NCBI GenBank assembly: GCA_000466585.1
Contig: KE993502.1
Location: 1 to 64,000 of the forward strand
DNA: 64,000 bases
Direction: 5' to 3'
From: Clostridiales bacterium oral taxon 876 str. F0540
GTDB lineage: Bacteria; Bacillota; Clostridia; Clostridiales; Clostridiaceae
Below the pieces are notes generated by a model, which did no database searches, had not been told where the DNA came from, and saw only the letters and a program-made list of their open reading frames with translations. The translations under genes and the position numbers were made by a program. Position 1 is the stretch's first letter; every line of letters begins with the position of its first letter. Positions 53,695-62,594 of this stretch are shown one piece after another.

Positions 53695-55650
53695 TTAAAA
53701 CTCAGCGTACTTATACATATAATTCTTCCTTGGTTCTACTACGTCTCCCATAAGAAGAGAAACCATTTTTTCTGATTTTGCAGCATCCTCAATAGTAACC
53801 TGCTGCAAAGTTCTGGTTTCAGGATTTAATGCTGTATCCCAAAGCTGATCAGCATTCATTTCTCCAAGTCCTTTATATCTTTGTATAAGCGCACCTTTTC
53901 CGACCTGTTTCTTTACTGCTTCAAGCTCGTCGTCACTATAGGCGTACTTGACTACTTCTCCTTTTTTATCCTTCTTATAAACCTTATAAAGTGGAGGAAG
54001 CGCTATAAATAAATGTCCATTGGCAATAAGCGGTCTCATATATCTATAGATATATGTCATCCATAAGGTTCTAATATGATATCCGTCCACATCTGCATCA
54101 GACATTATTATAATTTTGCTGTATTTTAATTCTTCTTCTCTATAGTTGTCCAAGATTCCGGTACCAATAGCTGTATTAAATATTTTAAGTTCCTCGCTGC
54201 TTAATACATTTTCAAGCTTTTGTTTTTCTGTGTTCATTATTTTACCTTTTGAAGGCATTATTGTTTGAAATCTTCTATCTCTGGCCTGTTTTGCACTGCC
54301 TCCTGCTGAATCTCCCTCAACAACAATAAATTCACAAAACTCAGGTTCTTTTAAAGTGCATACAGCTATTTTACCGGCAAGAGGTGCTGTTCCCCTTCCA
54401 ACCTTTTTCTTTTCAGCTTCGTTTATTTTCTTGATTTTTTCTCTTCTTGCTGCAGCATCTAATGCATTATTAATAAACATTGCGGCAGTTTCTTTATTAT
54501 CCTCAATCCACTCTGAAAATTTAGTATAAGCCAAATCGTTCATCATGGTATAAGCTTCGTTATTACCTAACTTGTTTTTTGTCTGACCTTCAAACACAGG
54601 ATTGCTTATTTTAATTCTTACAATAGCTGTAAGTCCTTCTCTTAAATCGTCGCCTTCAAACTCTTTATCCTTTTCCTTGATTAAATTAAGCTTTTTAGCC
54701 CATTCTTTAAAGGCTCTTGTCATTCCTGTTTTAAATCCGCTTTCATGTGTTCCTGAATCACGTGTTGGAATATTATTAACGTAACTTAAAATATACTCAC
54801 TTGTAGAATCAGTAAACTGCATACATACTTCTCCGTAAATAGACAGTCCATTGATTTCTCTTTCTCCTTCAAATACAATAGGCTCATTATGAAGCACTGT
54901 CTTACTTTCATTTATGTAATCAATAAAATCTAAAAGACCTCGTTCGGAGTGATATTCCTTCTGAACCCTCTCTTCAAGCCTATCATCAATAAGTATTAAA
55001 GTTATACCCTTATTCTGAAAAGCAAGTTCCTGAAGCCTCTCATCTATAATCTCAAACTTAAAGTCAGTAGATGAGAAAACGGCCTTATCAGGCTTAAAGG
55101 TAACTTTTGTTCCTGTTTCACTGGTTTTACCTATTACCTTTAAGGAAGTAACTGGAGTTCCCGGCATCATTTTCTTAAGCTGCTTGTCATAAGCATATTC
55201 AAATCTTTGCTTATGTATCTCTCCATTTTGATACACTTCAACCTCTGCCCATTCAGAAAGTGCATTAACTACTGCAGCACCAACACCATGAAGTCCTCCT
55301 GAGGTTTTGTAGTTTTTGTTGTCAAACTTTCCACCGGTATGAAGCTCCGTATATACCATTTCAACACCTGATTTTTTTTTCACAGGATGTATTCCTGTTG
55401 GTATTCCCCTGCCATTATCACTAATTGTAACACTTTTATCTTTATTTAAAATAATTGTTACTCTATCTCCATATCCATTAGATATCTCATCTATTGAATT
55501 ATCTAATACTTCCCATAAACAATGATGCAGACCCTTTGATCCGGTAGAACCTATATACATTCCCGGTCTGACACGCACAGGTTCAAGTTTCTCTAATGAA
55601 GTTAAATCCGTTACATCATAGGATCCTTTAACTTTATTTATATCTTCCAT
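53695..55650 (-). CDS. parE: DNA topoisomerase IV subunit B
   Basis: 651 residues. GHKL ATPase: DNSIDEISNGYGD, DNGRGIPTGIHP and TSGGLHGVGAAVVNAL; transducer with LAYTKF; Toprim EFIVVEGDSAGGSAKQARDR and MSDADVDGYHIRTL; C-terminal QRYKGLGEMNADQLW. The frame extends to 55671 but GGAGG lies seven bases before the ATG at 55650. Operon with parC. Promoter with an overlapping LexA box upstream implies SOS control. Confidence 0.93.
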   Translation of the reverse strand: MEDINKVKGSYDVTDLTSLEKLEPVRVRPGMYIGSTGSKGLHHCLWEVLDNSIDEISNGYGDRVTIILNKDKSVTISDNGRGIPTGIHPVKKKSGVEMVYTELHTGGKFDNKNYKTSGGLHGVGAAVVNALSEWAEVEVYQNGEIHKQRFEYAYDKQLKKMMPGTPVTSLKVIGKTSETGTKVTFKPDKAVFSSTDFKFEIIDERLQELAFQNKGITLILIDDRLEERVQKEYHSERGLLDFIDYINESKTVLHNEPIVFEGEREINGLSIYGEVCMQFTDSTSEYILSYVNNIPTRDSGTHESGFKTGMTRAFKEWAKKLNLIKEKDKEFEGDDLREGLTAIVRIKISNPVFEGQTKNKLGNNEAYTMMNDLAYTKFSEWIEDNKETAAMFINNALDAAARREKIKKINEAEKKKVGRGTAPLAGKIAVCTLKEPEFCEFIVVEGDSAGGSAKQARDRRFQTIMPSKGKIMNTEKQKLENVLSSEELKIFNTAIGTGILDNYREEELKYSKIIIMSDADVDGYHIRTLWMTYIYRYMRPLIANGHLFIALPPLYKVYKKDKKGEVVKYAYSDDELEAVKKQVGKGALIQRYKGLGEMNADQLWDTALNPETRTLQQVTIEDAAKSEKMVSLLMGDVVEPRKNYMYKYAEF

Positions 55651-55746
55651 CCCAAATCCTCCATATGTCAAAACTAAATCCGTTAATTATTAAACTCTAC
55701 AACCAATTTAATATGTTTTCTCTAAAAAGTAAAGAAAAACCTTTAA

Positions 55747-55758
55747 GAACACATGTTC
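55747..55758. promoter_or_regulatory. LexA (SOS) box upstream of parE
   Basis: GAAC-ACAT-GTTC is a perfect match to the Gram-positive LexA operator (GAACN4GTTC). It lies eight bases downstream of the parE -10 hexamer, over the start of transcription, where LexA would repress. Confidence 0.8.
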
Positions 55759-55766
55759 TATTGTAT

Positions 55767-55795
55767 AGTATAACTCCTTATAAATCAATAGGCAA
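55767..55795 (-). promoter_or_regulatory. Sigma-A promoter of parE-parC
   Basis: TTGCCT (55790-55795, minus strand), 17-base spacer, TATACT (55767-55772). The -35 lies in the hairpin at 55788-55821 that follows the upstream gene. Confidence 0.7.
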
Positions 55796-55821
55796 CAGCC
55801 GTTTTAGAAGCTATTGCCTAT
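55788..55821 (-). terminator. Hairpin after the 109-residue unknown gene
   Basis: ATAGGCAATAGC pairs with GCTGTTGCCTAT (one G-T pair), 10-base loop, 4 bp after the stop codon; the T run is short, so termination may be partial. Confidence 0.6.
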
Positions 55822-55824
55822 AAG

Positions 55825-56154
55825 CTATTTAGTATAGAGTTCTTTAACATACATATCATAAAGGGTTTGAGCTTCTTTCATACTTATTTTTCCTTCAGTT
55901 ATATTGCGGTAAAGCAGATAAAAATAAGTATTGAGTTCAGAATTTACCCCTCTGGTTTCCTTAACCTTTGCTCTTATCATTTCTGTAAATATTATTTTAT
56001 TTTCTAATGTTTCCTTCTCTATAAGATCAATTAAATTATGTAATTTTTCTTTAACAATATAATCTGAACAGTCAATCTCTATATTTTTTAACTCTTTATA
56101 GATTTTTTCCACTAATTTTAAAGTAAAACTATCTGAATCTAAATTTTTCATCAT
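55825..56154 (-). CDS. Small helical protein upstream of parE, function unknown
   Basis: 109 residues (MMKNLDSDSFTLKLVEKIYK...). Predicted helical and charged, with one Cys, no membrane segment. The C-terminal half has the periodic NTYFYLLYRNITEGKISMKE. Start could be ATG 56154 or 56151; AGGA is nine bases upstream of the first; an ATG at 56163 is less likely. It is separate from parE by a hairpin. I do not recognise a family. Confidence 0.55.
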   Translation of the reverse strand: MMKNLDSDSFTLKLVEKIYKELKNIEIDCSDYIVKEKLHNLIDLIEKETLENKIIFTEMIRAKVKETRGVNSELNTYFYLLYRNITEGKISMKEAQTLYDMYVKELYTK

Positions 56155-56350
56155 ATCACCCATTCCTAATATTGTGCCGCCAAATTATATGAATTTCAAA
56201 GTATATATTCTATTTGATTGTCTCAAAAATTTACAAAAGTATCATAACTTTTCATGCTCAAATAGTTTTTTACTAATTGAAACTACATAATTATAGCTTA
56301 TCTAATAATATAATACGCATGAAGCTTTATATTAGAGAGGGTACTAAAAA

Positions 56351-57115
56351 CTATTTTTTATACACTACGCCCCCGGTAGCCTGATTTGTTGGTGTTATAG
56401 TTACCTCACAAATTTGCACATGCTCTGGTACTGAAGCAGTGTATAAAACAACATCAGCAATATCATCAGCTTCCAATGCTTTAATCCCCTCATAAACTTT
56501 AGCTGCCTTTTCTTCGTCTCCATGAAATCTTACTATACTAAAATTGGTTTCTACCATTCCTGGCTGAATATTTGTCACCCTAATAGGGGTATCTACTACA
56601 TCCATTCTCAGTCCATCGCTTATAAACTTAACCGCTGCCTTGCTAGCGCAATATACAGCTCCTCCTGGATATGCATGAATTCCAGCCAGAGATCCTATGT
56701 TTATAACATGTCCCTTTTTATTATTTACCATCATAGGCACTATTTTTCTAGTTAAATATAAAAGACCTTTTATATTTGTATCTATCATAATATCAAAATC
56801 ATCTAGGTTACCTTCTTGAACCTTTTCAACACCTAAAGCAAGGCCGGCATTATTTATTAGTATATCTATGTTTTTTAATTCCTCAGGAATACTGTCAATA
56901 ACCTCATCCACAGCCTTTCTTTCTCTTACATCTAATTGGTATGTATAAACTTTTACATCATATTCCTTCTCGATTTGCAGTTTTAAATTGTTAAGTTTAT
57001 TTATATTTCTTGCGCAAAGCAAAAGTACAGCTCCTTCTTTAGCAAATTTTTTAGCCATTGCTTCACCTAGACCGCTGCTTGCTCCGCTTATGAAAACTAT
57101 TTTATTTTTTATCAC
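56351..57115 (-). CDS. Short-chain dehydrogenase/reductase (SDR)
   Basis: 254 residues. NAD(P) loop FISGASSGLGEAMA, NNAGLAL, active-site Ser in GSLAGIHAYPG and YCASKAA (Tyr-x-x-x-Lys) are all present; N-terminal segment CARNIN suggests NADP. Related to B. subtilis YdfG/E. coli YdfG-type 3-hydroxy acid dehydrogenases. A much longer frame opens at 57268, but GTG at 57115 with AGGGG seven bases upstream gives the normal length. Substrate is not known. It lies upstream of the 112-residue-type unknown gene with a 197-bp gap. Confidence 0.85.
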   Translation of the reverse strand: MIKNKIVFISGASSGLGEAMAKKFAKEGAVLLLCARNINKLNNLKLQIEKEYDVKVYTYQLDVRERKAVDEVIDSIPEELKNIDILINNAGLALGVEKVQEGNLDDFDIMIDTNIKGLLYLTRKIVPMMVNNKKGHVINIGSLAGIHAYPGGAVYCASKAAVKFISDGLRMDVVDTPIRVTNIQPGMVETNFSIVRFHGDEEKAAKVYEGIKALEADDIADVVLYTASVPEHVQICEVTITPTNQATGGVVYKK

Positions 57116-57250
57116 ACTAACACCCCTATATCGAATATATTGGACTATTAAATTTATTATACCATACTGACATGATATTTTAATATTCCAGTAAAAATAA
57201 TATAAGCCTTGTGGTTTTATGTATGAAAAACTACATATATTATTATAATT

Positions 57251-57285
57251 AAAAAAGCTGAGATGCATAAAAACATCTCAGTTTC
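57251..57285 (-). terminator. Terminator of the metallophosphoesterase gene
   Basis: CTGAGATG/CATCTCAG (57258-57265 with 57274-57281) with A and T runs; it includes the stop codon. Confidence 0.85.
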
Positions 57286-58180
57286 TTAATTCTTTAAAAT
57301 AATCTTGAAGCTTTTGCGGTCCTGCTAATATTTCTCTTCCAATATACATGGTTCCATCATCCTTAGTTTTGATCTGCCATTTTACAAGTATTATATTACC
57401 ATCGCAAATCTCAATTGCAGTAATACATCTTGGATGAACGGAACTTCCATCATTAAAGTAAGGTAGTTCTCCTACTTCCGGAAACATAGGCCTATGTGTA
57501 TGACCTGCAATTAAAATGTGCTTATTTTTCTTGACCCACTCTATTAATCTTTTCTCAACAGCATCCTTTTTCTCATAATTCTTAGCAGCGCTTGTGGGGT
57601 CATGTCCCCCCCAATATTCTAACGGTTTCCATAAAAACCTTACCAAAAGCCTAGCTAAACGCCACATTGTATCATTAAGCCAATCACCCTGATGGCCATG
57701 CACTAAAAGTATTTTATCATTTGTTACTTTATGCCTTAAAACTAACCCCTCATGAATTTTTATATTTTCAAACAATGGAATATTTTTTTTCTGACGCTCA
57801 TCAAAATAATAATACATATTATTTTTTACGAATTTACCACTTTTCTTAACAACATCATGATTCCCATAAATCATATAGAGCCTGTTTTCTTTGAAAAACT
57901 TGTTTAACAGCCAAAATGCATCTTTGTGTATGTGTACAATATCAGAAAAATATTTGTTCTTCCAAAGTTCATCTCCATCACCAATTTCAATGTATATATA
58001 ATTTTTTTTGTAATAATGATTTAAAGCTGCAAAATAGATATTTTGATTTTTAGAAAAATCATCTACCCAGCTTCCATCACCTCTGTGACAGTCACTCATC
58101 AATACAATCTTAGACGTATCATCAAAAAAGATTTGATCCGATGTCTCAAAAATTTGATCTAAGCGGTCGAACGTATCCAT
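57278..58180 (-). CDS. Calcineurin-like metallophosphoesterase
   Basis: 300 residues. Metal ligands: SDCHRGDG (D-x-H), IGDGDELWK (GD-x-x-D/E), YGNHDVV (GNH[DE]), LLVHGHQGDW and IAGHTHRPMFPE. The layout recalls UDP-2,3-diacylglucosamine hydrolase-like phosphoesterases, but a Gram-positive has no lipid A, so the substrate is likely a nucleotide or phosphate ester. It is followed by a terminator overlapping the stop codon. Confidence 0.85.
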   Translation of the reverse strand: MDTFDRLDQIFETSDQIFFDDTSKIVLMSDCHRGDGSWVDDFSKNQNIYFAALNHYYKKNYIYIEIGDGDELWKNKYFSDIVHIHKDAFWLLNKFFKENRLYMIYGNHDVVKKSGKFVKNNMYYYFDERQKKNIPLFENIKIHEGLVLRHKVTNDKILLVHGHQGDWLNDTMWRLARLLVRFLWKPLEYWGGHDPTSAAKNYEKKDAVEKRLIEWVKKNKHILIAGHTHRPMFPEVGELPYFNDGSSVHPRCITAIEICDGNIILVKWQIKTKDDGTMYIGREILAGPQKLQDYFKELRN

Positions 58181-58294
58181 TTATCCCCCCATATAACAAT
58201 TAAAACTTTTATAATAATATATTCTAACTGTTATTCATTAAGACCTATTGCTTATTAATCTATATTATGAAATGAGCCCGTTACTTTACTCTTA

Positions 58295-59266
58295 CTATAA
58301 GTGACTTTTAATACTTTCGAAGGTTTCAAACAGCTTCCTGGTTTTTCCCATATTTATTATCTTCTCATATAAGTCAGGTGATTGTACTTTTACAGCATTC
58401 ATTTTATCAATGAAATTATCATATGGACCGGTAATTTCTTTGTACATATCGCACATAAGCTTATTTTTCCTTTGTATTATCCAATCAGTTTCTTTCGTTC
58501 TTGTGATTGGCTGTGCTGTTCTAGGCTTGTCATATTTTACTTGCACAGTATTTCCGTCTACTTTAATTTCATCTAACTTATATCCTGCCTTCTTCAAACC
58601 TTCAACAAAAGAATCACGCATTTCCTCATCTTTCAAGGTAATTTCTATATCCATTGATAATTCAGAAGGCTCTGCAAACTCGCCTAATTTAAACCCTGTT
58701 AGCCACCAATGTTTATCATTTCTTGTAAAAAACTCCTCATTACTCTTGTACAATCTAAAAGACATTTGAAGTAAATCTTCATCGTTTGCCGAATGATAAA
58801 AAGTACCATTAAATATATCCGGAATATTTAAGTCAGGGCCCGTTGTTGTATATACACCAATTTCACAGCCGCAGGTTAAATCATACTGTCCCTTCCAAAA
58901 TTCAATAAGCCACCTTTTACCTCCATAATCAAAGTAAACAGGTTCACAATCAGCTATCATTCCGGTTGGCGCCGCCATTTCGTCATATAGTCTGCAGTAC
59001 CCCATCTTTCTTTGCCATGCATTAAGTATAGAATAAAATATATCTTGTATTCTGTCGTAGGCGTATCCGGCAGATTCTATTATCTTGTCTAATGATTCGT
59101 CGCCTGTCCCCTTTTTAGCTTTATTTTTAGTAAAATACTTTTTTATCGCTTCAGAGCCATTAGCTAACCAGTCAGGAGCATTTCGATATAATTTATATAA
59201 TATAGCACCTGTAACTATTAAAGGAACAGGATTTGATACATATATCACTCCAAAAATCGGTAACAT
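58295..59266 (-). CDS. DUF4474 domain protein with an N-terminal membrane segment
   Basis: 323 residues. One hydrophobic segment at about 5-25 (FGVIYVSNPVPLIVTGAIL) followed by an amphipathic stretch. Residues about 75-260 match the DUF4474 pattern: AGYAYDRIQDIFYSILNAWQ, CRLYDEMAAPTGMIADCEPV, WLIEFWKGQYDLTCGCEIG, DKHWWLTGFKLGEF. Clostridial members are common and uncharacterised. GGAGGGGGTATA lies before the ATG at 59266; upstream codons to 59383 are an overlap with the promoter and are not expected to be translated. Confidence 0.75.
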   Translation of the reverse strand: MLPIFGVIYVSNPVPLIVTGAILYKLYRNAPDWLANGSEAIKKYFTKNKAKKGTGDESLDKIIESAGYAYDRIQDIFYSILNAWQRKMGYCRLYDEMAAPTGMIADCEPVYFDYGGKRWLIEFWKGQYDLTCGCEIGVYTTTGPDLNIPDIFNGTFYHSANDEDLLQMSFRLYKSNEEFFTRNDKHWWLTGFKLGEFAEPSELSMDIEITLKDEEMRDSFVEGLKKAGYKLDEIKVDGNTVQVKYDKPRTAQPITRTKETDWIIQRKNKLMCDMYKEITGPYDNFIDKMNAVKVQSPDLYEKIINMGKTRKLFETFESIKSHL

Positions 59267-59338
59267 TATACCCCCTCCATTAATTATTTTTGTATATAAT
59301 ATTCCACATATCACAATTATGTTAATAAGCAAATGTAC

Positions 59339-59376
59339 AAAAAATAAAAACAGCCGGCCTGTAATACTGCCAACTG
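59339..59376 (-). terminator. Terminator between the RDD gene and DUF4474 gene
   Basis: CAGTTGGC pairs with GCCGGCTG (two G-T pairs; 59351-59358 with 59369-59376), followed by TTTTTATTTTTT. It lies about 110 bp after the RDD stop codon, so could end that transcript or attenuate the DUF4474 gene. Confidence 0.65.
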
Positions 59377-59487
59377 CTTGCAAATAAGGGGGTTATTTGT
59401 TTATATTTATATATTAAACATTATTTATGAAATTACTATGTACATAATGAATACTATCTGTTAATTTCATTTTAATAAAGTGTTAAG

Positions 59488-59862
59488 TTAAAATTTAAAT
59501 AGCTTTTTCCCTATAGTTTTTCCACTTTTGGAGCTTTCACAAATACTATAATAGAAAATTGATACAATAACAAATATTATAAACAACATGCTCATTTTCT
59601 GGGATACTCCATAGCCTGCTAACCCCAACAAGAAATCAAAAGCATAAAGCAGTATCACTGCTATCACTCCTACTGAAGCATTATCTATTATAGCTGCACA
59701 AAAACTTTTTATAAAAGATACTCCGGTTTTGCTACTATCATTTTTACTTTCTTCCGTACTCTCTTCTATACTCTCTAATTCATTGTCATTTGCTTCAATT
59801 GATTCTTCATTGACTTCCTCTTCTTCTAAGATATCCTTTTCTTCAATATTATTATCAGTCAT
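59488..59862 (-). CDS. RDD-domain membrane protein (short) with an acidic N-terminus
   Basis: 124 residues. Residues 1-45 are highly acidic (EEKDILEEEEVNEESIEA) and probably disordered. From residue 48 the RDD domain (FIKSFCAAIIDNASVGVIAV; SSKSGKTIGKKLFKF) has two membrane segments. RDD proteins have 3-4 segments normally, so this is a short form. Function is unknown; some act in ion homeostasis. Confidence 0.68.
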   Translation of the reverse strand: MTDNNIEEKDILEEEEVNEESIEANDNELESIEESTEESKNDSSKTGVSFIKSFCAAIIDNASVGVIAVILLYAFDFLLGLAGYGVSQKMSMLFIIFVIVSIFYYSICESSKSGKTIGKKLFKF

Positions 59863-60004
59863 TTTTATCCTCCTGTTTCCTATGTAAAATTTTAATATTA
59901 TAATACTTATTATGCATTACTATATAGTTTGTGTAAATAGCAAAAACATCTTTATGTACCTCATTTTACTGTTTTATAGCCATATATATTTGCAAGTCTA
60001 CTGT

Positions 60005-60967
60005 TTATGAACAATATAAACGCAATCTTTCTTTCAAAACTTCTAAGACTTCTTCTGGCACTTCTCTCAATTTGATATCATTACCTAAAAAAAGCATCCA
60101 ATTTATTATTTCATTAACTTCTTCGAACTTACTAACATTGATAAAAGCCTTAAGAACAGCTGTGGTTTGGTAAGGATTCGTATATGAAATTGATACCTTT
60201 AAAGGATGGTATTTTTTGAACTGAGCAATAGCTTTGGGGCCAAGATCAATTATAAAATTAATTATTTGTTCCTGCTTGCTTAACCTTTCTAAAATCTTTT
60301 TCTTGCTTAGTCTTTTTTTATCTTCATAAGGTTTTACATCGTTTATATGATCTACAGCAAAAATCTGCTTCTTTTCCTCATTTAAATCAAAGCCTTCAAT
60401 GAGCCAAAGACCTTTTTCATTATAGAGATGCAAAAGATAAATTTGATAAGACTTTATTCCATCCTCTTCTTTGATTTCAATTAATAAATAGCTATCTGAA
60501 AGAAGGACTTGGATGAGTTTTTCAAGCATTGGATGAGGCAAGTCTGAAAGATCAAGTAAGTCGGGATTGTAGGGGTTAGTTCCTTCAAAGAGTAAAATTT
60601 GATTTAAGAGAACAAGATCATCCTGCTGGCTTTCTGAAATAAGACCTAATAATTTTTCAGCTAGTGACTGACGACTCTTTAGATATGGAAGCTGCTGATT
60701 TCTTGTGGCCATAAAAGCAATAAAAAGAGCTTTAACCTCATTATCTGTAAATCGAACAACAGGCAAAACAGAGTTTTGCATGACAGAATATCCTCCGTCC
60801 CTTCCAACTTCAGCCACAAGCGGCATCCCCATGGCCTCAATCTCTCTTATATCTCTTACTGCTGTGGATCGTGAAATGTTAAATTCCTGCATTATTTCAG
60901 AAACTGTAAAGTGTGCGCGGTTGTTAATATACCTCATGATTGTATTAATCCGTTCAACTTTTTTCAT
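60005..60967 (-). CDS. HTH-WYL domain transcriptional regulator (YafY-type)
   Basis: 320 residues. N-terminal DeoR-like helix-turn-helix (residues 1-60, NNRAHFTVSEIMQEFNISRS, TAVRDIREIEAMG), then a WYL ligand-sensing region (about 140-230, LWLIEGFDLNEEKKQIFAV) and a C-terminal WCX-like part. Divergent from the effector-binding-domain gene with a 109-bp intergenic region; promoter TTGTTG-N17-TATAAT. Such pairs usually are locally autoregulated. Confidence 0.85.
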   Translation of the reverse strand: MKKVERINTIMRYINNRAHFTVSEIMQEFNISRSTAVRDIREIEAMGMPLVAEVGRDGGYSVMQNSVLPVVRFTDNEVKALFIAFMATRNQQLPYLKSRQSLAEKLLGLISESQQDDLVLLNQILLFEGTNPYNPDLLDLSDLPHPMLEKLIQVLLSDSYLLIEIKEEDGIKSYQIYLLHLYNEKGLWLIEGFDLNEEKKQIFAVDHINDVKPYEDKKRLSKKKILERLSKQEQIINFIIDLGPKAIAQFKKYHPLKVSISYTNPYQTTAVLKAFINVSKFEEVNEIINWMLFLGNDIKLREVPEEVLEVLKERLRLYCS

Positions 60968-61010
60968 AGGTCCTCCTAAACAGTATCATTATTTGACATG
61001 ATTTATGGGT

Positions 61011-61039
61011 ATTATAAACCTATCAAGTGAAAACAACAA
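61011..61039 (-). promoter_or_regulatory. Sigma-A promoter of the WYL regulator
   Basis: TTGTTG (61034-61039, minus strand), 17-base spacer, TATAAT (61011-61016). A TTGACA on the plus strand (60993-60998) overlaps and may serve the divergent gene, though its -10 is poorly spaced. Confidence 0.65.
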
Positions 61040-61076
61040 GTCATTAGAATAATTTTAAAAAAAGGAAGGTTTATGT

Positions 61077-61556
61077 ATGTTAGATTATACTATAGAAGAA
61101 AAAGACAGCTTCACCGTTATAGGTTTTGGAACTGAGCTTAATAGTAATTATACAGACTTTGCTGGGCTAAACAAGGAGAAGTCAGACTTTTGGCAGGCAA
61201 TCAGCCAAGATGGAAGACTTGACACTTTAAGATCCATAGCTATAAATGACTACATTTTTGCCGTGAACGAAGCAGTAAATAACAAGCTTATGTATTATGC
61301 CGGAGTCATGACAAAGTTACCAGCACCAGAAGAAGCCAGGGTTATTCAATTTCCAAAGGGTAAATACCTGGTTGTTAAAGGTGAAGGAACTACGTCTGAT
61401 GAATTAAATACTAAGCTTACTGGTATCGCCTTTGGTCAAGTCTTACCGGAAGCAAAGAATTTCGCCTATGTTGGCGGCCCAAATACAATGGTTGACATAG
61501 AGCATCGGAACGACTTAATTTACGGCGAAATGTGGATTCCTGTTACTAGTAAATAA
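61077..61556 (+). CDS. GyrI-like effector-binding domain protein
   Basis: 159 residues. It matches the AraC effector-binding / GyrI-like fold: MLDYTIEEKDSFTVIGFGTE, KSDFWQAISQDGRL, YYAGVMTK, PKGKYLVVKGEG and DIEHRNDLIYGEMWIPV. Such free-standing domains bind small amphipathic or cationic molecules, sometimes as drug-binding partners of a regulator. AAGGAAGG precedes the ATG. It lies divergent from the WYL regulator, a common pairing. Confidence 0.82.
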   Translation: MLDYTIEEKDSFTVIGFGTELNSNYTDFAGLNKEKSDFWQAISQDGRLDTLRSIAINDYIFAVNEAVNNKLMYYAGVMTKLPAPEEARVIQFPKGKYLVVKGEGTTSDELNTKLTGIAFGQVLPEAKNFAYVGGPNTMVDIEHRNDLIYGEMWIPVTSK

Positions 61557-61659
61557 AAATACAAAAGTAGTTATAGTGTTTAATGAACTAAACATGTAAT
61601 TAAAAAGCGGAATGAGTTGGATTTACTATTTGGCATTCCGACTAAGGGGAGGAATTGAA

Positions 61660-62124
61660 ATGTCTTATATCGTTGATTTTAAAAATGTATCTACAGTCGG
61701 TTTAGAGTCATCTCCTGTAGCAGAGGCTCTTGCTGGTTTACGTGCTAATGAAGCCCGTTACTATATGAACAAATACAAGCATGAATTTATAGTTGTACCT
61801 GCTAGTGAAAGCCAGGATACAATTAATTATGTAAACCAAATTCTGAAAAAAGAACGTAATATTGAGTTTGCGGCTAAACCCTTAGAAACATCTAGTTTTC
61901 AAGTAGAGAACATCAAAATTGCCTACGTCTTTTACGAGGATGGTCTCGCGCTTAACGTTATGTATACTGTTGATGATCCCAAAAAAAGAGCAGTTGGTCT
62001 TAAGCTTTCTGAGGGCATGGATATACCAAAGGAACTAGAAGATAAGTTTAAATTTGCTAGGCAGAAGTCTAAACTAGCCGGGACAATCAGAGGTTCGTTT
62101 TTTATAATTAAAGGCGAATATTAA
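61660..62124 (+). CDS. Unrecognised 154-residue protein
   Basis: Begins MSYIVDFKNVSTVGLESSPV. It has blocks such as ALAGLRANEARYYMNKYKHE, VENIKIAYVFYEDGLALNV and RGSFFIIKGEY. No membrane segment or signal; alternating strands suggest an alpha/beta fold. GGGGAGG is seven bases before the ATG at 61660. An open frame begins at 61612 but lacks a site. It contains more CG-bearing codons (GCG, CGT) than its neighbours. It may be of transferred origin; no function is assigned. Confidence 0.6.
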   Translation: MSYIVDFKNVSTVGLESSPVAEALAGLRANEARYYMNKYKHEFIVVPASESQDTINYVNQILKKERNIEFAAKPLETSSFQVENIKIAYVFYEDGLALNVMYTVDDPKKRAVGLKLSEGMDIPKELEDKFKFARQKSKLAGTIRGSFFIIKGEY

Positions 62125-62594
62125 AGTAACCAAGAGTACAAGATGAAAGAATCCCTTAAGGATTAATTTACTTTCGAAATTTATTGAGATGCGTGAACTT
62201 AATATACACTGCAAATGATTTAAGATTAGGCACATCTACTATCCCATGCATAACAAGTATCTTTCTTAGAAATTATGATATAGATTTTGAAATATTTTAA
62301 TATTTATATAGTTAACTTCTTTTATTTTTATCTATTTATCAAGAAATCTAGTTAAATAGCTGATACAGTAATTCTATTTGTATGACTTGGTTCAGTCACT
62401 TTCTTATAAAATTATGTACGGTAAAAGGGTAGAGCTCTTCAGCTTCCACCCTTTTTATTTATTTAAGTTATTTAATTTTACAATGTTTTCTATGTGTGTT
62501 GTAATAGAAAAACGGTACAAATTTGCATTGAAATTGTCTTTTGAGAAGATGCCCCACCCAATTAGTGAGTAACTACACTTAGTATTAAGATTTT
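62125..62594. other. 470-bp gene-poor gap with a possible gene remnant
   Basis: The plus-strand frame around 62168-62300 runs without stops for about 47 codons (GLIYFRNLLRCVNLIYTAND, then LRLGTSTIPCITSIFLRNYD) and lacks a start codon; it may be a gene remnant. At 62419-62455 AAAAGGG and CCCTTTT arms form a hairpin with a T run on the plus strand, a possible terminator between the convergent genes. The rest shows nothing I can name. Confidence 0.35.

Noticed and set aside
57278..58180. LpxH-type lipid A enzyme
   Set aside because: Motifs are general to calcineurin-like phosphoesterases, and a Gram-positive host has no lipid A.
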